NCBI GenBank assembly: GCA_023417775.1
Contig: JAEZEJ010000025.1
Location: forward strand, 31,097-95,096
Source of the DNA: Actinomycetes bacterium
GTDB lineage: Bacteria; Actinomycetota; Actinomycetes; Propionibacteriales; Nocardioidaceae
Length of the DNA stretch: 64,000 bases
Direction: 5' to 3'
The stretch's first letter is position 1. Each line of letters opens with the position of its first letter. The notes under the pieces are model-generated. The model saw only the letters and a program-made list of their open reading frames with translations. It was not told where the DNA came from and made no database searches. This document shows positions 53,704 to 62,100 of this stretch, in pieces. Made by a program: the position numbers and the translations under genes.

Positions 53704-54503
53704 GAGCGGCGAGGCACTCGGGAGAGGACATCGGCGAGGAGACTGCCCATGCGCGCCGCGGCCGCATTGCCGGCCTCGAGCACCTCCTCGTGGTTGAGGG
53801 GCTCGCCGCTGATGCCGGCGGCGAGATTGGTGACCAGGCTGATGCCCAGGACGTCCATGCCCGCCTCACGGGCGGCGATCGCCTCCAGGACCGTCGACAT
53901 GCCCACCAGATCACCGCCGATCGCGCGGACCATGGCGATCTCCGCGGGCGTCTCGTAGTGCGGCCCGGGGAACTGGACGTACACCCCCTCCTCGATGCTC
54001 GGGTCGACCTCGCGGACGAGATCGCGCAGTCGTCGTGCGTACAGGTCGGTCAGGTCGACGAAGGTGGGACCGACGATGGGAGAGGTCGCCGTGAGGTTGA
54101 TGTGATCGCTGATGAGGACCGGTGTGCCCGGGGACCAGGAGGGGTCGAGACCGCCGCAGCCATTGGTCAGGACCATCGTCTCGACTCCCGCGGCCGCCGC
54201 GGTGCGTACCGCGTGGACCACCGCCTCGACGCCGCGTCCCTCGTAGAAGTGCGTGCGGCCGAGGAATACGAGCGCGTGCGTGTCACCGATGCGCACCGAG
54301 CGCACCGTGCCACCGTGACCGGCGACGGCGGGTGCCGCGAAATGGGGGAGCTCCGCGGCAGGGAACTCGACCAGCGGCGTACCGAGGGCGTCGGCGGCGG
54401 GCAGCCACCCCGAGCCCATCACCAGCGCGACGGTGTGCTCGACACCACCGGTCCGCTCCTGGAGTGCGGCGGCGGCGTCACGGGCGCGGTCATAGGCGGT
54501 CAC
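53700..54503 (-). CDS. Purine-nucleoside phosphorylase
   Basis: A 267-aa trimeric-type purine nucleoside phosphorylase, releasing purine bases and ribose 1-phosphate. Signatures: LVMGSGWLPAADALG (phosphate loop), GRTHFYEGRGVEAVVHAVR, VLTNGCGGLDPSWSPGTPVL, VQFPGPHYETPAEIAMV (base/ribose) and GMSTVLEAIAAREAGMDVLG with VTNLAAGISGEPLNHEEVLE. GTG 54503 follows a TAGGGT box by seven bases. Product may be isomerised by the coupled mutase downstream. Confidence 0.95.
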   Translation of the reverse strand: MTAYDRARDAAAALQERTGGVEHTVALVMGSGWLPAADALGTPLVEFPAAELPHFAAPAVAGHGGTVRSVRIGDTHALVFLGRTHFYEGRGVEAVVHAVRTAAAAGVETMVLTNGCGGLDPSWSPGTPVLISDHINLTATSPIVGPTFVDLTDLYARRLRDLVREVDPSIEEGVYVQFPGPHYETPAEIAMVRAIGGDLVGMSTVLEAIAAREAGMDVLGISLVTNLAAGISGEPLNHEEVLEAGNAAAARMGSLLADVLSRVPRRS

Positions 54504-54510
54504 TCAGCAC

Positions 54511-54516
54511 ACCCTA
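54511..54516 (-). promoter_or_regulatory. -10 box of leaderless purine nucleoside phosphorylase gene
   Basis: TAGGGT on the minus strand, seven bases before GTG 54503. Confidence 0.55.
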
Positions 54517-54573
54517 CGCGACGAGGCGCCTCGTTCAGGGAGGGTTCGGCCGCGTGCCAGCCGGCCCGACCGC

Positions 54574-54597
54574 TATGCTTTACTGAGCCTACCCTAA
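54574..54597 (+). promoter_or_regulatory. -10 box and DtxR/IdeR-like iron box of the ABC importer
   Basis: TATGCT (54574-54579) is a -10 box. The 19-mer at 54579-54597 (TTTACTGAGCCTACCCTAA) matches about 13 of 19 bases of the DtxR/IdeR consensus, the right half ACCCTAA fitting best. Its position over the transcription start and before an iron/haem importer fits iron-dependent repression. A small GCCGCC-GAA-GGCGGC hairpin (54604-54618) lies in the leader. Confidence 0.6.
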
Positions 54598-54647
54598 CCG
54601 TTTGCCGCCGAAGGCGGCGTCATCCCATCGTCGAGGAGTCGTTGACT

Positions 54648-55796
54648 GTGACCGTGGCACCCTCGCCGGTGATGAGACCCAAGCCTCGTCACCGCGGTCG
54701 GCTCTCCCTTCTCGCGTTGGTGGCATCGCTCTCGCTGGCCCTGGGTGCCTGCCAGGCCGGGTCCGCGGAGCGGTCCGGCCCGGGGGAGGGGACGGGGGCC
54801 GAGCTGGCGCCGCTGTCCTCGCTCACCCCGGGGGACCCCCGCTCGATCGAGGGTCCTTCCACCGCCGCGCTCGCGGATCGTTCGGTTCACCCGATCGCCG
54901 AAGACCCGCAGCCTGAGCTGCCGGTGACGGTCACCTCCGAGCTGACGACGGGGACGGCCGAGGTGACCGTCGACGATGCCTCGCGCATCGTCGCCTTCGA
55001 CATCTCCGGCTCGCTGGCCTCGACCGTCTTCGGCCTCGGGATGGGCGATCAGCTGGTGGGTCGGGACCAGGCCGCCTCCTTCCCCGGCATCGACGATGTC
55101 GAGGTGGTCACCAGCGGGGGCCACGCCATCAACGTCGAGTCCGTGCTGGCGCTGCGTCCCACCGTGGTCCTCACCGATGGTTCGATCGGCCCGCGCGACG
55201 TGGTCGAGCAGATCGCCGATGCCGGTATCCCGCTGGTCGTCGTGCCGCGCGCCGCATCCTTCGACGGTGCCGCCCAGCAGGCGCGCGACGTCGGGAACGC
55301 CCTCGGGCTCCCCGCGGAGGGCGAACAGCTGGCCGAGCGCATCACCGGGGAGATCGAGGAGGTCTCGACGACGGTCGACGAGCACCTGCGTCCCGCCGAC
55401 GACGATCGGCTCCGGATGGCGTTCCTCTACATCCGCGGCGACTCCGGCGTGTACTACCTCTTCGGACCCGGGTCCGGCGCCGACGAGCTGGTGGCACGGC
55501 TGGGCGGAGTCGACGTCGGCACTGACCAGGGTTGGCGCGAGTACACACCGCTGACCGATGAGGCCATCGTGGCGGCCGACCCCGATGTGCTGCTCGTGAT
55601 GACCAAGGGCCTCGAGTCGGCGGGCGGGGTGGACGGACTGCTGGCGAGCAAGCCGGCCCTCGCCCTGACGACTGCCGGCCAGAAGCGCCGAATCGTCGAC
55701 ATGGCCGACACCGATGTGCTCTCCTTCGGGCCCCGCTCGGCGCTGGTCCTCGATGCGCTCGCCCGCGCGCTCTATGCGCCCGACGAGGCCTCGTGA
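54648..55796 (+). CDS. Iron/haem ABC transporter substrate-binding lipoprotein
   Basis: A 382-aa secreted lipoprotein of the FepB/HmuT type. A basic N-region and hydrophobic stretch LSLLALVASLSLALGAC end in a lipobox with Cys at residue 35. The mature part contains the class III binding-protein features IVAFDISGSLASTVFGLGMG, INVESVLALRPTVVLTDGS, IPLVVVPRAASFDG and VYYLFGPGSGADELVARLGG. GAGGAG at 54633-54638 suits the GTG at 54648; TTG 54642 and GTG 54654 are alternatives. First gene of a three-gene importer with overlapping stops and starts. Haem is more likely than siderophore by resemblance to HmuT. Confidence 0.9.
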   Translation: MTVAPSPVMRPKPRHRGRLSLLALVASLSLALGACQAGSAERSGPGEGTGAELAPLSSLTPGDPRSIEGPSTAALADRSVHPIAEDPQPELPVTVTSELTTGTAEVTVDDASRIVAFDISGSLASTVFGLGMGDQLVGRDQAASFPGIDDVEVVTSGGHAINVESVLALRPTVVLTDGSIGPRDVVEQIADAGIPLVVVPRAASFDGAAQQARDVGNALGLPAEGEQLAERITGEIEEVSTTVDEHLRPADDDRLRMAFLYIRGDSGVYYLFGPGSGADELVARLGGVDVGTDQGWREYTPLTDEAIVAADPDVLLVMTKGLESAGGVDGLLASKPALALTTAGQKRRIVDMADTDVLSFGPRSALVLDALARALYAPDEAS

Positions 55797-56815
55797 GGCG
55801 AGCATTCACCGTCGTCGGCCTCGCGCTGGCGCTGGTCATCGGCGTGATCGTCTCCGCCGCGGTCGGGCAGCTCCCGGTGGACGTCACCGATGTGCTGGGC
55901 GCGGCGCTCAAGTCGATCGGCATCTCCACGTCCTGGTATCCCAGCGACGACATCGTCGCGCAGACGTTGACCCAGATCCGCTTTCCCCGGCTCGCCCTCG
56001 GCATCGTCGTCGGCGCGTGTCTGGCGGTCGGTGGTGTCATCATGCAGGCGATCTTCGGCAATCCCCTCGCCGAGCCCGGGGTGGTCGGAGTCTCCTCCGG
56101 TGCCGCGCTCGGAGCCGCGGCGGTCATCGCCGCCGGCATCACCGCGCCCGGGGCGACCGCGGGAGCGGCCTTCGTCGCGGGCTTCCTGGCCACGCTGCTC
56201 GTCTACCTGACCGCGCGGGCCGAGGGCCGGACCGAGGTCGTCACGCTATTGCTCACCGGTATCGCGGTGAACGCCTTCGCCGGTGCCGGCATCGCGCTGA
56301 CGATGTTCCTGGGCAACACCTCGGCCCGCGAACAGATCGTCTTCTGGCAGCTCGGCTCCCTCAACGGCGCGCGATGGCACGAGGTCGTCTTCGTGACGCT
56401 GGTCGCCGTGCCTTCCATCATCGTGGCCTTCGCGCTGGCTCGACGCTACGACCTGCTCAGCCTCGGTGAGCGCAGCGCGGCGCATCTCGGCGTGCGGGTC
56501 GAACTGCTGCGCCTCGGCTCGATCGGCATCGTGGCACTGGTGACGGCGGCGGCGGTGTCCTTCGCCGGCATCATCGCCTTCGTCGGTCTGGTGGTCCCGC
56601 ATGCGATGCGGATGCTGCTCGGCCCGGGCCACCGACTGCTGATCGGCGCCAGCGTCGTGGCCGGCGCGGCACTGATCGTCTGGTGCGACCTGATCGCACG
56701 AACCCTCGTCCCCGGAGCCGATCTGCCCTTGGGCATGCTGACGGCGCTGATCGGCGGGCCGTTCTTCTTCGTCCTGATCCGGCAGACCCGCGCACGGTCA
56801 GGGGGCTGGGGCTGA
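55793..56815 (+). CDS. Iron/haem ABC transporter permease (FecCD family)
   Basis: A 340-aa FecCD/BtuC-type permease with about nine to ten helices. Motifs: IRFPRLALGIVVGACLAVGGVIMQAIFGNPLAEPGVVG (in pieces: RFPRLALGIVVGACLAVGG, MQAIFGNPLAEPGVVGVSSG), WQLGSLNGARW, and the ATPase-coupling region SFAGIIAFVGLVVPHAMR, RTLVPGADLPLGMLTALIGGP. GTG start overlaps the binding-protein stop (GTGA). One permease gene suggests a homodimer. Confidence 0.95.
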   Translation: MRRAFTVVGLALALVIGVIVSAAVGQLPVDVTDVLGAALKSIGISTSWYPSDDIVAQTLTQIRFPRLALGIVVGACLAVGGVIMQAIFGNPLAEPGVVGVSSGAALGAAAVIAAGITAPGATAGAAFVAGFLATLLVYLTARAEGRTEVVTLLLTGIAVNAFAGAGIALTMFLGNTSAREQIVFWQLGSLNGARWHEVVFVTLVAVPSIIVAFALARRYDLLSLGERSAAHLGVRVELLRLGSIGIVALVTAAAVSFAGIIAFVGLVVPHAMRMLLGPGHRLLIGASVVAGAALIVWCDLIARTLVPGADLPLGMLTALIGGPFFFVLIRQTRARSGGWG

Positions 56816-57582
56816 TGGCCACCACCTATCGACTCGACCGGGTCACCGTCCGTCGCGGTGGACGGGCCGTGCTCGACGCGGTGAGCATGGAGATCGACGA
56901 GGGTCGCCTGCTGGCGATCGTCGGCCCGAACGGGGCCGGCAAGTCGACCCTGCTCGGGGTCCTGGCGGGGGATGTCCACGCGGAGGGCACCGCGCTGTTG
57001 CAGGACCGCCCGGTCGATGCCTGGCCGGCCGCCGAGCTGGCCCGCGAGCGCGCGGTACTGCTGCAGAAGAATGCCGTCAGCTTCGCCTTCACCGTCGACG
57101 ACGTGGTCGCCATGGGACGGGCGCCGTGGCCGGCCGATCCCGAGCGCGACCAGGAGGCGATCGAGCGGGCCATCGCCCGCGCCGACATCGCCCACCTGCG
57201 CGGCCGGTCGGCGCAGGCTCTGTCCGGCGGCGAGCAGGCCCGGGTGGCGCTCGCTCGGGTCTTCGCCCAGCAGACATCCGTGGTGCTGCTCGACGAGCCG
57301 ACCGCGGCCTTGGATCTGCGCCATCAAGAGGATGTACTGGCGCACGCCGCCGAGGATGCCCGGCAGGGACGTACGGTCGTCGTCGTGCTGCACGATCTGT
57401 CGTTGGCCGCCGCCTATGCCGACCGTGTGGCCCTCCTGGACCGCGGCGCACTGGTCGCGCACGGAGCCCCCGAGGACGTGCTGACCGCGGACCGCATCGG
57501 CGATGTCTACGGGCTGGCGGTGGATGTCGTCACCGGCCCGGACGGCCGTCCCCTCGTGGTGCCGCGCCGCCGCGCCCGCTGA
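56815..57582 (+). CDS. Haem ABC transporter ATP-binding protein (HmuV-like)
   Basis: A 255-aa ATPase. Walker A VGPNGAGKSTLLG, Q-loop LLQKNAVSFAFTVDDVVAMGR (typical of HmuV), signature ALSGGEQARVALARV, Walker B VVLLDEPTAALDLRHQ, switch His VVLHDLSLAAAYAD. ATG 56815 overlaps the permease stop. Completes the importer unit. Confidence 0.93.
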   Translation: MATTYRLDRVTVRRGGRAVLDAVSMEIDEGRLLAIVGPNGAGKSTLLGVLAGDVHAEGTALLQDRPVDAWPAAELARERAVLLQKNAVSFAFTVDDVVAMGRAPWPADPERDQEAIERAIARADIAHLRGRSAQALSGGEQARVALARVFAQQTSVVLLDEPTAALDLRHQEDVLAHAAEDARQGRTVVVVLHDLSLAAAYADRVALLDRGALVAHGAPEDVLTADRIGDVYGLAVDVVTGPDGRPLVVPRRRAR

Positions 57583-57631
57583 CGACCCCTCGATTGGCCC
57601 GACGACACCGACCTGCGCGAGAATGTCTCTC

Positions 57632-59002
57632 GTGACTCATGTGGCGATCATCGGCGGCGGACCCGGAGGATACGAGGCGGCGCTGGTGGCCCGCCGATCG
57701 GGAGCGGATGTCACGCTGATCGATCGCGACGGGTTGGGTGGCTCTACGGTCCTCACCGACTGCGTCCCGAGCAAGACCCTCATCGCCACCTCCGATCTGC
57801 TGACCGAGGTCGGTACCTCCGCCGAACTGGGCGTCGAGATCCCGTCCACCGTGCGCGCCGATCTCGCCTCGGTCAACGAGCGCGTGTTGCGGCTGGCGGA
57901 GGCGCAGTCGCACGATATCGAGGAGCGGCTGCGCTCGGCCGGTGTCGACATCCTCAAGGGCACGGGGCGGATCGAGGCGCCCGGCAGCGTGATCGCGGCG
58001 ACCGGCGAGGGCGAGCAGCGGGTCATCGCGGACGGGATCCTGCTGGCGACCGGCGCGCATCCGCGGGTCAGCCCCGATGCGCAGCCCGATGGCGAGCGCA
58101 TCCTCACGTGGGAACAGGTCTATTCCCTCCAGGAGATCCCCGAGCACCTGATCGTGGTGGGATCGGGCGTCACCGGGGCGGAGTTCGCGAGCGCCTATAA
58201 CGGCCTCGGCGCCCGTGTCACGCTCGTCTCCAGCCGTGACCGGGTGCTCCCCGGCGAGGACCCCGATGCCGCGAACCTGATCGAGAATGTGTTCACCCGG
58301 CGCGGCATGACGGTCATGGGCCACTCGAGGATGGCGGCGGTCGCTCGAGACGGCGATCGGGTCGTCGTCACGCTCACGGACGGACGGACCGTCGAGGGAT
58401 CGCACTGTCTGCTCGCTCTGGGTTCCATCCCCAATACCGAGGGCCTCGGTCTGGACGCGGCGGGCGTGGCGGTCGACGAGGGCGGCTTCATCGCGGTCGA
58501 CAAGGTGTCCCGCACCTCGGTGCCCGGCGTCTACGCCGCGGGCGACTGCACCGGGGTGCTGATGCTGGCCTCGGTGGCTGCCCAGCAGGGGCGTATCGCC
58601 ATGGCCCATCTGCTCGGCGATGCCGTGAACCCGCTGTCGCGGCTCAAGGTGTCCAGCAATATCTTCACCTCGCCCGAGATCGCGACCGTGGGACTCTCGC
58701 AGCGACAGATCGAGGAGCGAGGGTTGGTCGTCGACACGACGATCCTGCCGTTGGCCTCGAATCCGCGAGCCAAGATGCAGGGCGTCCACGACGGCTTCGT
58801 CAAGCTCTTCGCCCGCCAGGGCATCGGCACACTGGTCGGCGGCGTCGTGGTGGGACCGCGAGCCAGCGAGCTCATCCATCCCGTGTCGCTGGCGGTCTCA
58901 GCCCAGCTGACGGCCGATCACCTGGCCGAGGCGTTCACGGTGTACCCCTCGATGTCCGGCTCGATCGCCGAGGCCGCGCGTCGTCTGCACCGCCTGATCT
59001 GA
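57632..59002 (+). CDS. NAD(P)H-quinone dehydrogenase LpdA-like flavoprotein
   Basis: A 456-aa pyridine nucleotide-disulfide-type flavoprotein. FAD fold VAIIGGGPGGYEAALVA; instead of the redox pair C-x4-C it has STVLTDCVPSKTLI, with only one Cys, as in M. tuberculosis LpdA (Rv3303c), which is a quinone reductase rather than a dihydrolipoamide dehydrogenase. NAD fold VVGSGVTGAEFASAYNGLGA; FAD region YAAGDCTGVLMLASVAAQQG; dimer interface near the C-terminus. GTG 57632 has a weak GAGAAT box seven bases upstream; ATG 57623 would add three residues. Confidence 0.9.
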   Translation: MTHVAIIGGGPGGYEAALVARRSGADVTLIDRDGLGGSTVLTDCVPSKTLIATSDLLTEVGTSAELGVEIPSTVRADLASVNERVLRLAEAQSHDIEERLRSAGVDILKGTGRIEAPGSVIAATGEGEQRVIADGILLATGAHPRVSPDAQPDGERILTWEQVYSLQEIPEHLIVVGSGVTGAEFASAYNGLGARVTLVSSRDRVLPGEDPDAANLIENVFTRRGMTVMGHSRMAAVARDGDRVVVTLTDGRTVEGSHCLLALGSIPNTEGLGLDAAGVAVDEGGFIAVDKVSRTSVPGVYAAGDCTGVLMLASVAAQQGRIAMAHLLGDAVNPLSRLKVSSNIFTSPEIATVGLSQRQIEERGLVVDTTILPLASNPRAKMQGVHDGFVKLFARQGIGTLVGGVVVGPRASELIHPVSLAVSAQLTADHLAEAFTVYPSMSGSIAEAARRLHRLI

Positions 59003-59126
59003 ACTACACCGATGTGCTTTCGCAGGTGACCGCCCGCTGCTGGCGTTCGCCCGGAAAGTCAGGTCATAATCCTCTCTGACAACACGATTCACATTCGTCA
59101 CACACGCCCCAGGAATGGACTTCCCC

Positions 59127-62100
59127 ATGCATTCTCGGTTGCTGTCGCTGCGCTCCGGCGCCGCCTTGCTCCTCAGCACGCTGCTGGTGCTCGTCGCCTT
59201 CGAGCCGGCATCGGCCGAGCCCGCCCCGGCCCCGTCGGCGGAGGTCGCGCCCTCAGCGGAGCCCTCGGAGCCGTCTTCCCCGGAGCCGGAGCCGGAGCAG
59301 CCGGCTCCCGAGGTCGAGGAGCAGCCTTCGGCCCCGGCGCAGGACGCTCCCTCGGAGCAGGCGCCGATCCTCGGCTCATTGCAGGCCCAGGAAGTGCACG
59401 ACGATGCGATCTCCGACCTCGTCACAGTGGAGGAGGTCGAGGTCCCCGAGGCCACGGCTCAGGCGCTCTCCGCCACCGATGACTCGATCGTCGAGAAGGT
59501 CGACCTCCAGCCGTTCAACATGGCGGCCGTGAGCTGGGACCCCGACGCCGACCTGACCGGCGTGGAGATCGTGATGAGCGTCCGCGTGGGCGGTGAGTGG
59601 ACGGACTGGGAGACCTTGACGGTGGCCGACGGGGAGGGCGACCCCTCGGCGAGCGATCCGCTGTGGACGGCCGAGGCCGCCGATGGCGTCCGTGCTCGCG
59701 CCACCTCGGCCGACGGCCCGCTGCCCGGCCTGAAGATCACCACCGTCGACCCGGGGGAGCAGGAGGCCGTCGACACGCCCGCGGTCTACCAGCGTGGCGA
59801 GGGCGGGGGATTCTCCTCCACGGCCGTGGCGCGCCCGGGGATCATCTCCAGGGCCGGCTGGGGCGCCGGCCCCGGCACGAGCTGCGATGCCACCCGGGGC
59901 ACGATGCGCAGCGTCGTGATCCACCACACCGCGGGCGCCAATTCGTACACGAAGGCGCAGTCGGCGGGGATCGTCCGCAGCTACCAGACGATGCACATCC
60001 GTACCAACGGCTGGTGCGATATCGGCTACAACTTCCTCGTCGACAAGTACGGACAGATCTTCGAGGGGCGTGCGGGCAGCATCGCCGGACACCGTCGCGG
60101 CGCCCACGCGGGTGTCGGAACGGTGAACGACAACAGCACCGGCATCGCCATGATGGGCAACTTCGAGACCGCCAATATCTGGAACGGCGAGTGGAACACC
60201 TTGCGCAGCACCGTCAGCCAACTCACGGCCTGGCGTCTGCAGAGCTTCGGTCTCAAGCCGCTGACCCGTGTCACGCTCGGGGGACGCACCAACTTCACCG
60301 TCAACGGCCACCGTGACTGGATGGCCACCGCCTGCCCGGGTCGCTATGGCCTCGACTGGCTCAATGCCGGCAACGGCCTGCGCGCCGATGTCGACAAGCT
60401 GCTCGCCAGCGGCAGCACTCCGAAGCCCACACCACCCGTCGCGGGTCTGAAGGCGTCCAATGTCCAGACCGATCGCCTGACGCTCGCATGGAACGCCTAC
60501 CCGGGGGCGGCGCGCTACCGGGTCTATTACTCCACCTCATCCTCGATGCCCGAGGCGTGCGGCTCGAACTGTCGCGTCGTGACGGTGTCGAACCCCAACG
60601 CGCCCTCGACGACGTTGACCGGTCTGCCACCCGGGTCGACCCAGCATCTCAAGGTGTCGGCGATCAACTCGGCGGGCAAGACCATCACCGGATGGCAGGC
60701 ACAACCGCTGACGGTGAAGCTGCCGGCGAACATTCCCCGCGCTGTCGAGGGGGTGGCGGCGACGCCGAACTCGCCCGATTCGCTGTCGGTCACCTGGAAG
60801 GCGGTGCCGACCGCAGTCCGCTACCGCGTCTACTACACGACATCGTCCTCGATGCCGGAGGCATGCGGTGCGAATTGCCAGGTCGTCACGCCGTCGAATC
60901 TCTCATCGCCCCAGACGACTCTGTCGAAATTGGTGCCGGGCAGCACGTATAACATCAAGGTCTCGGCGATCGACGCCTCCGGGAAGACGATCACCGGCTG
61001 GCAGGAGAAGCCGGTCACCGTGGCGGCGAAGGCCCCGGTGGCCGGGCTCAGTCTCTCGAATGTGAAGAGCAACGCCTTCCGACTCTCGTGGAAGGCGGTG
61101 CCGACCGCAGTCCGCTACCGCATCTACTACATGGAGTCGGCGTCCATGCCTGAGGAGTGCGGGGCGAACTGCAGAGTCGTCACGCCCGCGAGCTTGTCGT
61201 CGCCATCGACCGATGTCTCCGGGTTGAAGCCGGGAGCCACCTACTACGTCAAGATCTCGGCGATCAACGCCGCAGGAAGGACGGTCACGACCTGGCAGCC
61301 TGTTCCGCTCCGGGTGGGTCTGGACTCCTCGATCCCCTCGGCCGTGAAGGGTCTCGCCTCCTCGGGCGTGACGAACAACTCGGTGGATGTCTCCTGGGAT
61401 CCCGTGCCGAGCGCGACTCGCTATCGGATCTACTACACGACGTCGTCCTCGATGCCCGAGGCGTGCGCACCGCACTGCACCCTGGTGACGCCGGGAAATC
61501 TGAACTCGCCTTCGACATCGCTCAAGGGCCTCGAACCGGGCGCCACCTACAACATCAAGGTCTCAGCGCTCAACGCCGCCGGTAAGACGATCACCGGATG
61601 GCAGGCCCAGCCGATGCGCGTCAAGATCGACCGTCCCGTCCAGTCGGCGCGCGTGTCCTCGATCGCTGACGATGCAGCCACGGTCTCGTGGGCGAGGGTG
61701 CCGACTGCGGTGCGCTACCGGGTCTACTACACGACGACACCGTCGATGCCCGAAGCCTGCGGCGCGAACTGCACCGTCATCACGCCCCAGAGCCAGACCA
61801 TGCCCTCCACGCGACTGACGAATCTCCGGCCCGGGACGGCGTACTACCTCAAGGTCTCGGCTATCAACAGCGCCGGCAAGACCATCACGTCCTGGCAGCA
61901 GGAGCCCGTGCAGTTCCGGACGACAGGCTCGATCCCGACGAGTGTGCAGGACGTCAAGGCGACCGCTTCCGGGCGGGACAGCGTGCAGGTCTCGTGGCGG
62001 GCGGTGAGTAGCGCAACTCGCTACCGGGTCTACTACACGACGACGCCGTCGATGCCTGGGGCGTGTGGAAAGAACTGTCAGGTGATCACGCCGTCGAATC

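Noticed and set aside
53540..53914. 124-codon minus-strand frame extending from the phosphorylase into the leader repeats
   Set aside because: Its first half is an out-of-frame reading of the phosphorylase gene. Its second half happens to read the repeats in the alternative frame (PASAYRALF), which reflects repeat homology rather than a separate gene.
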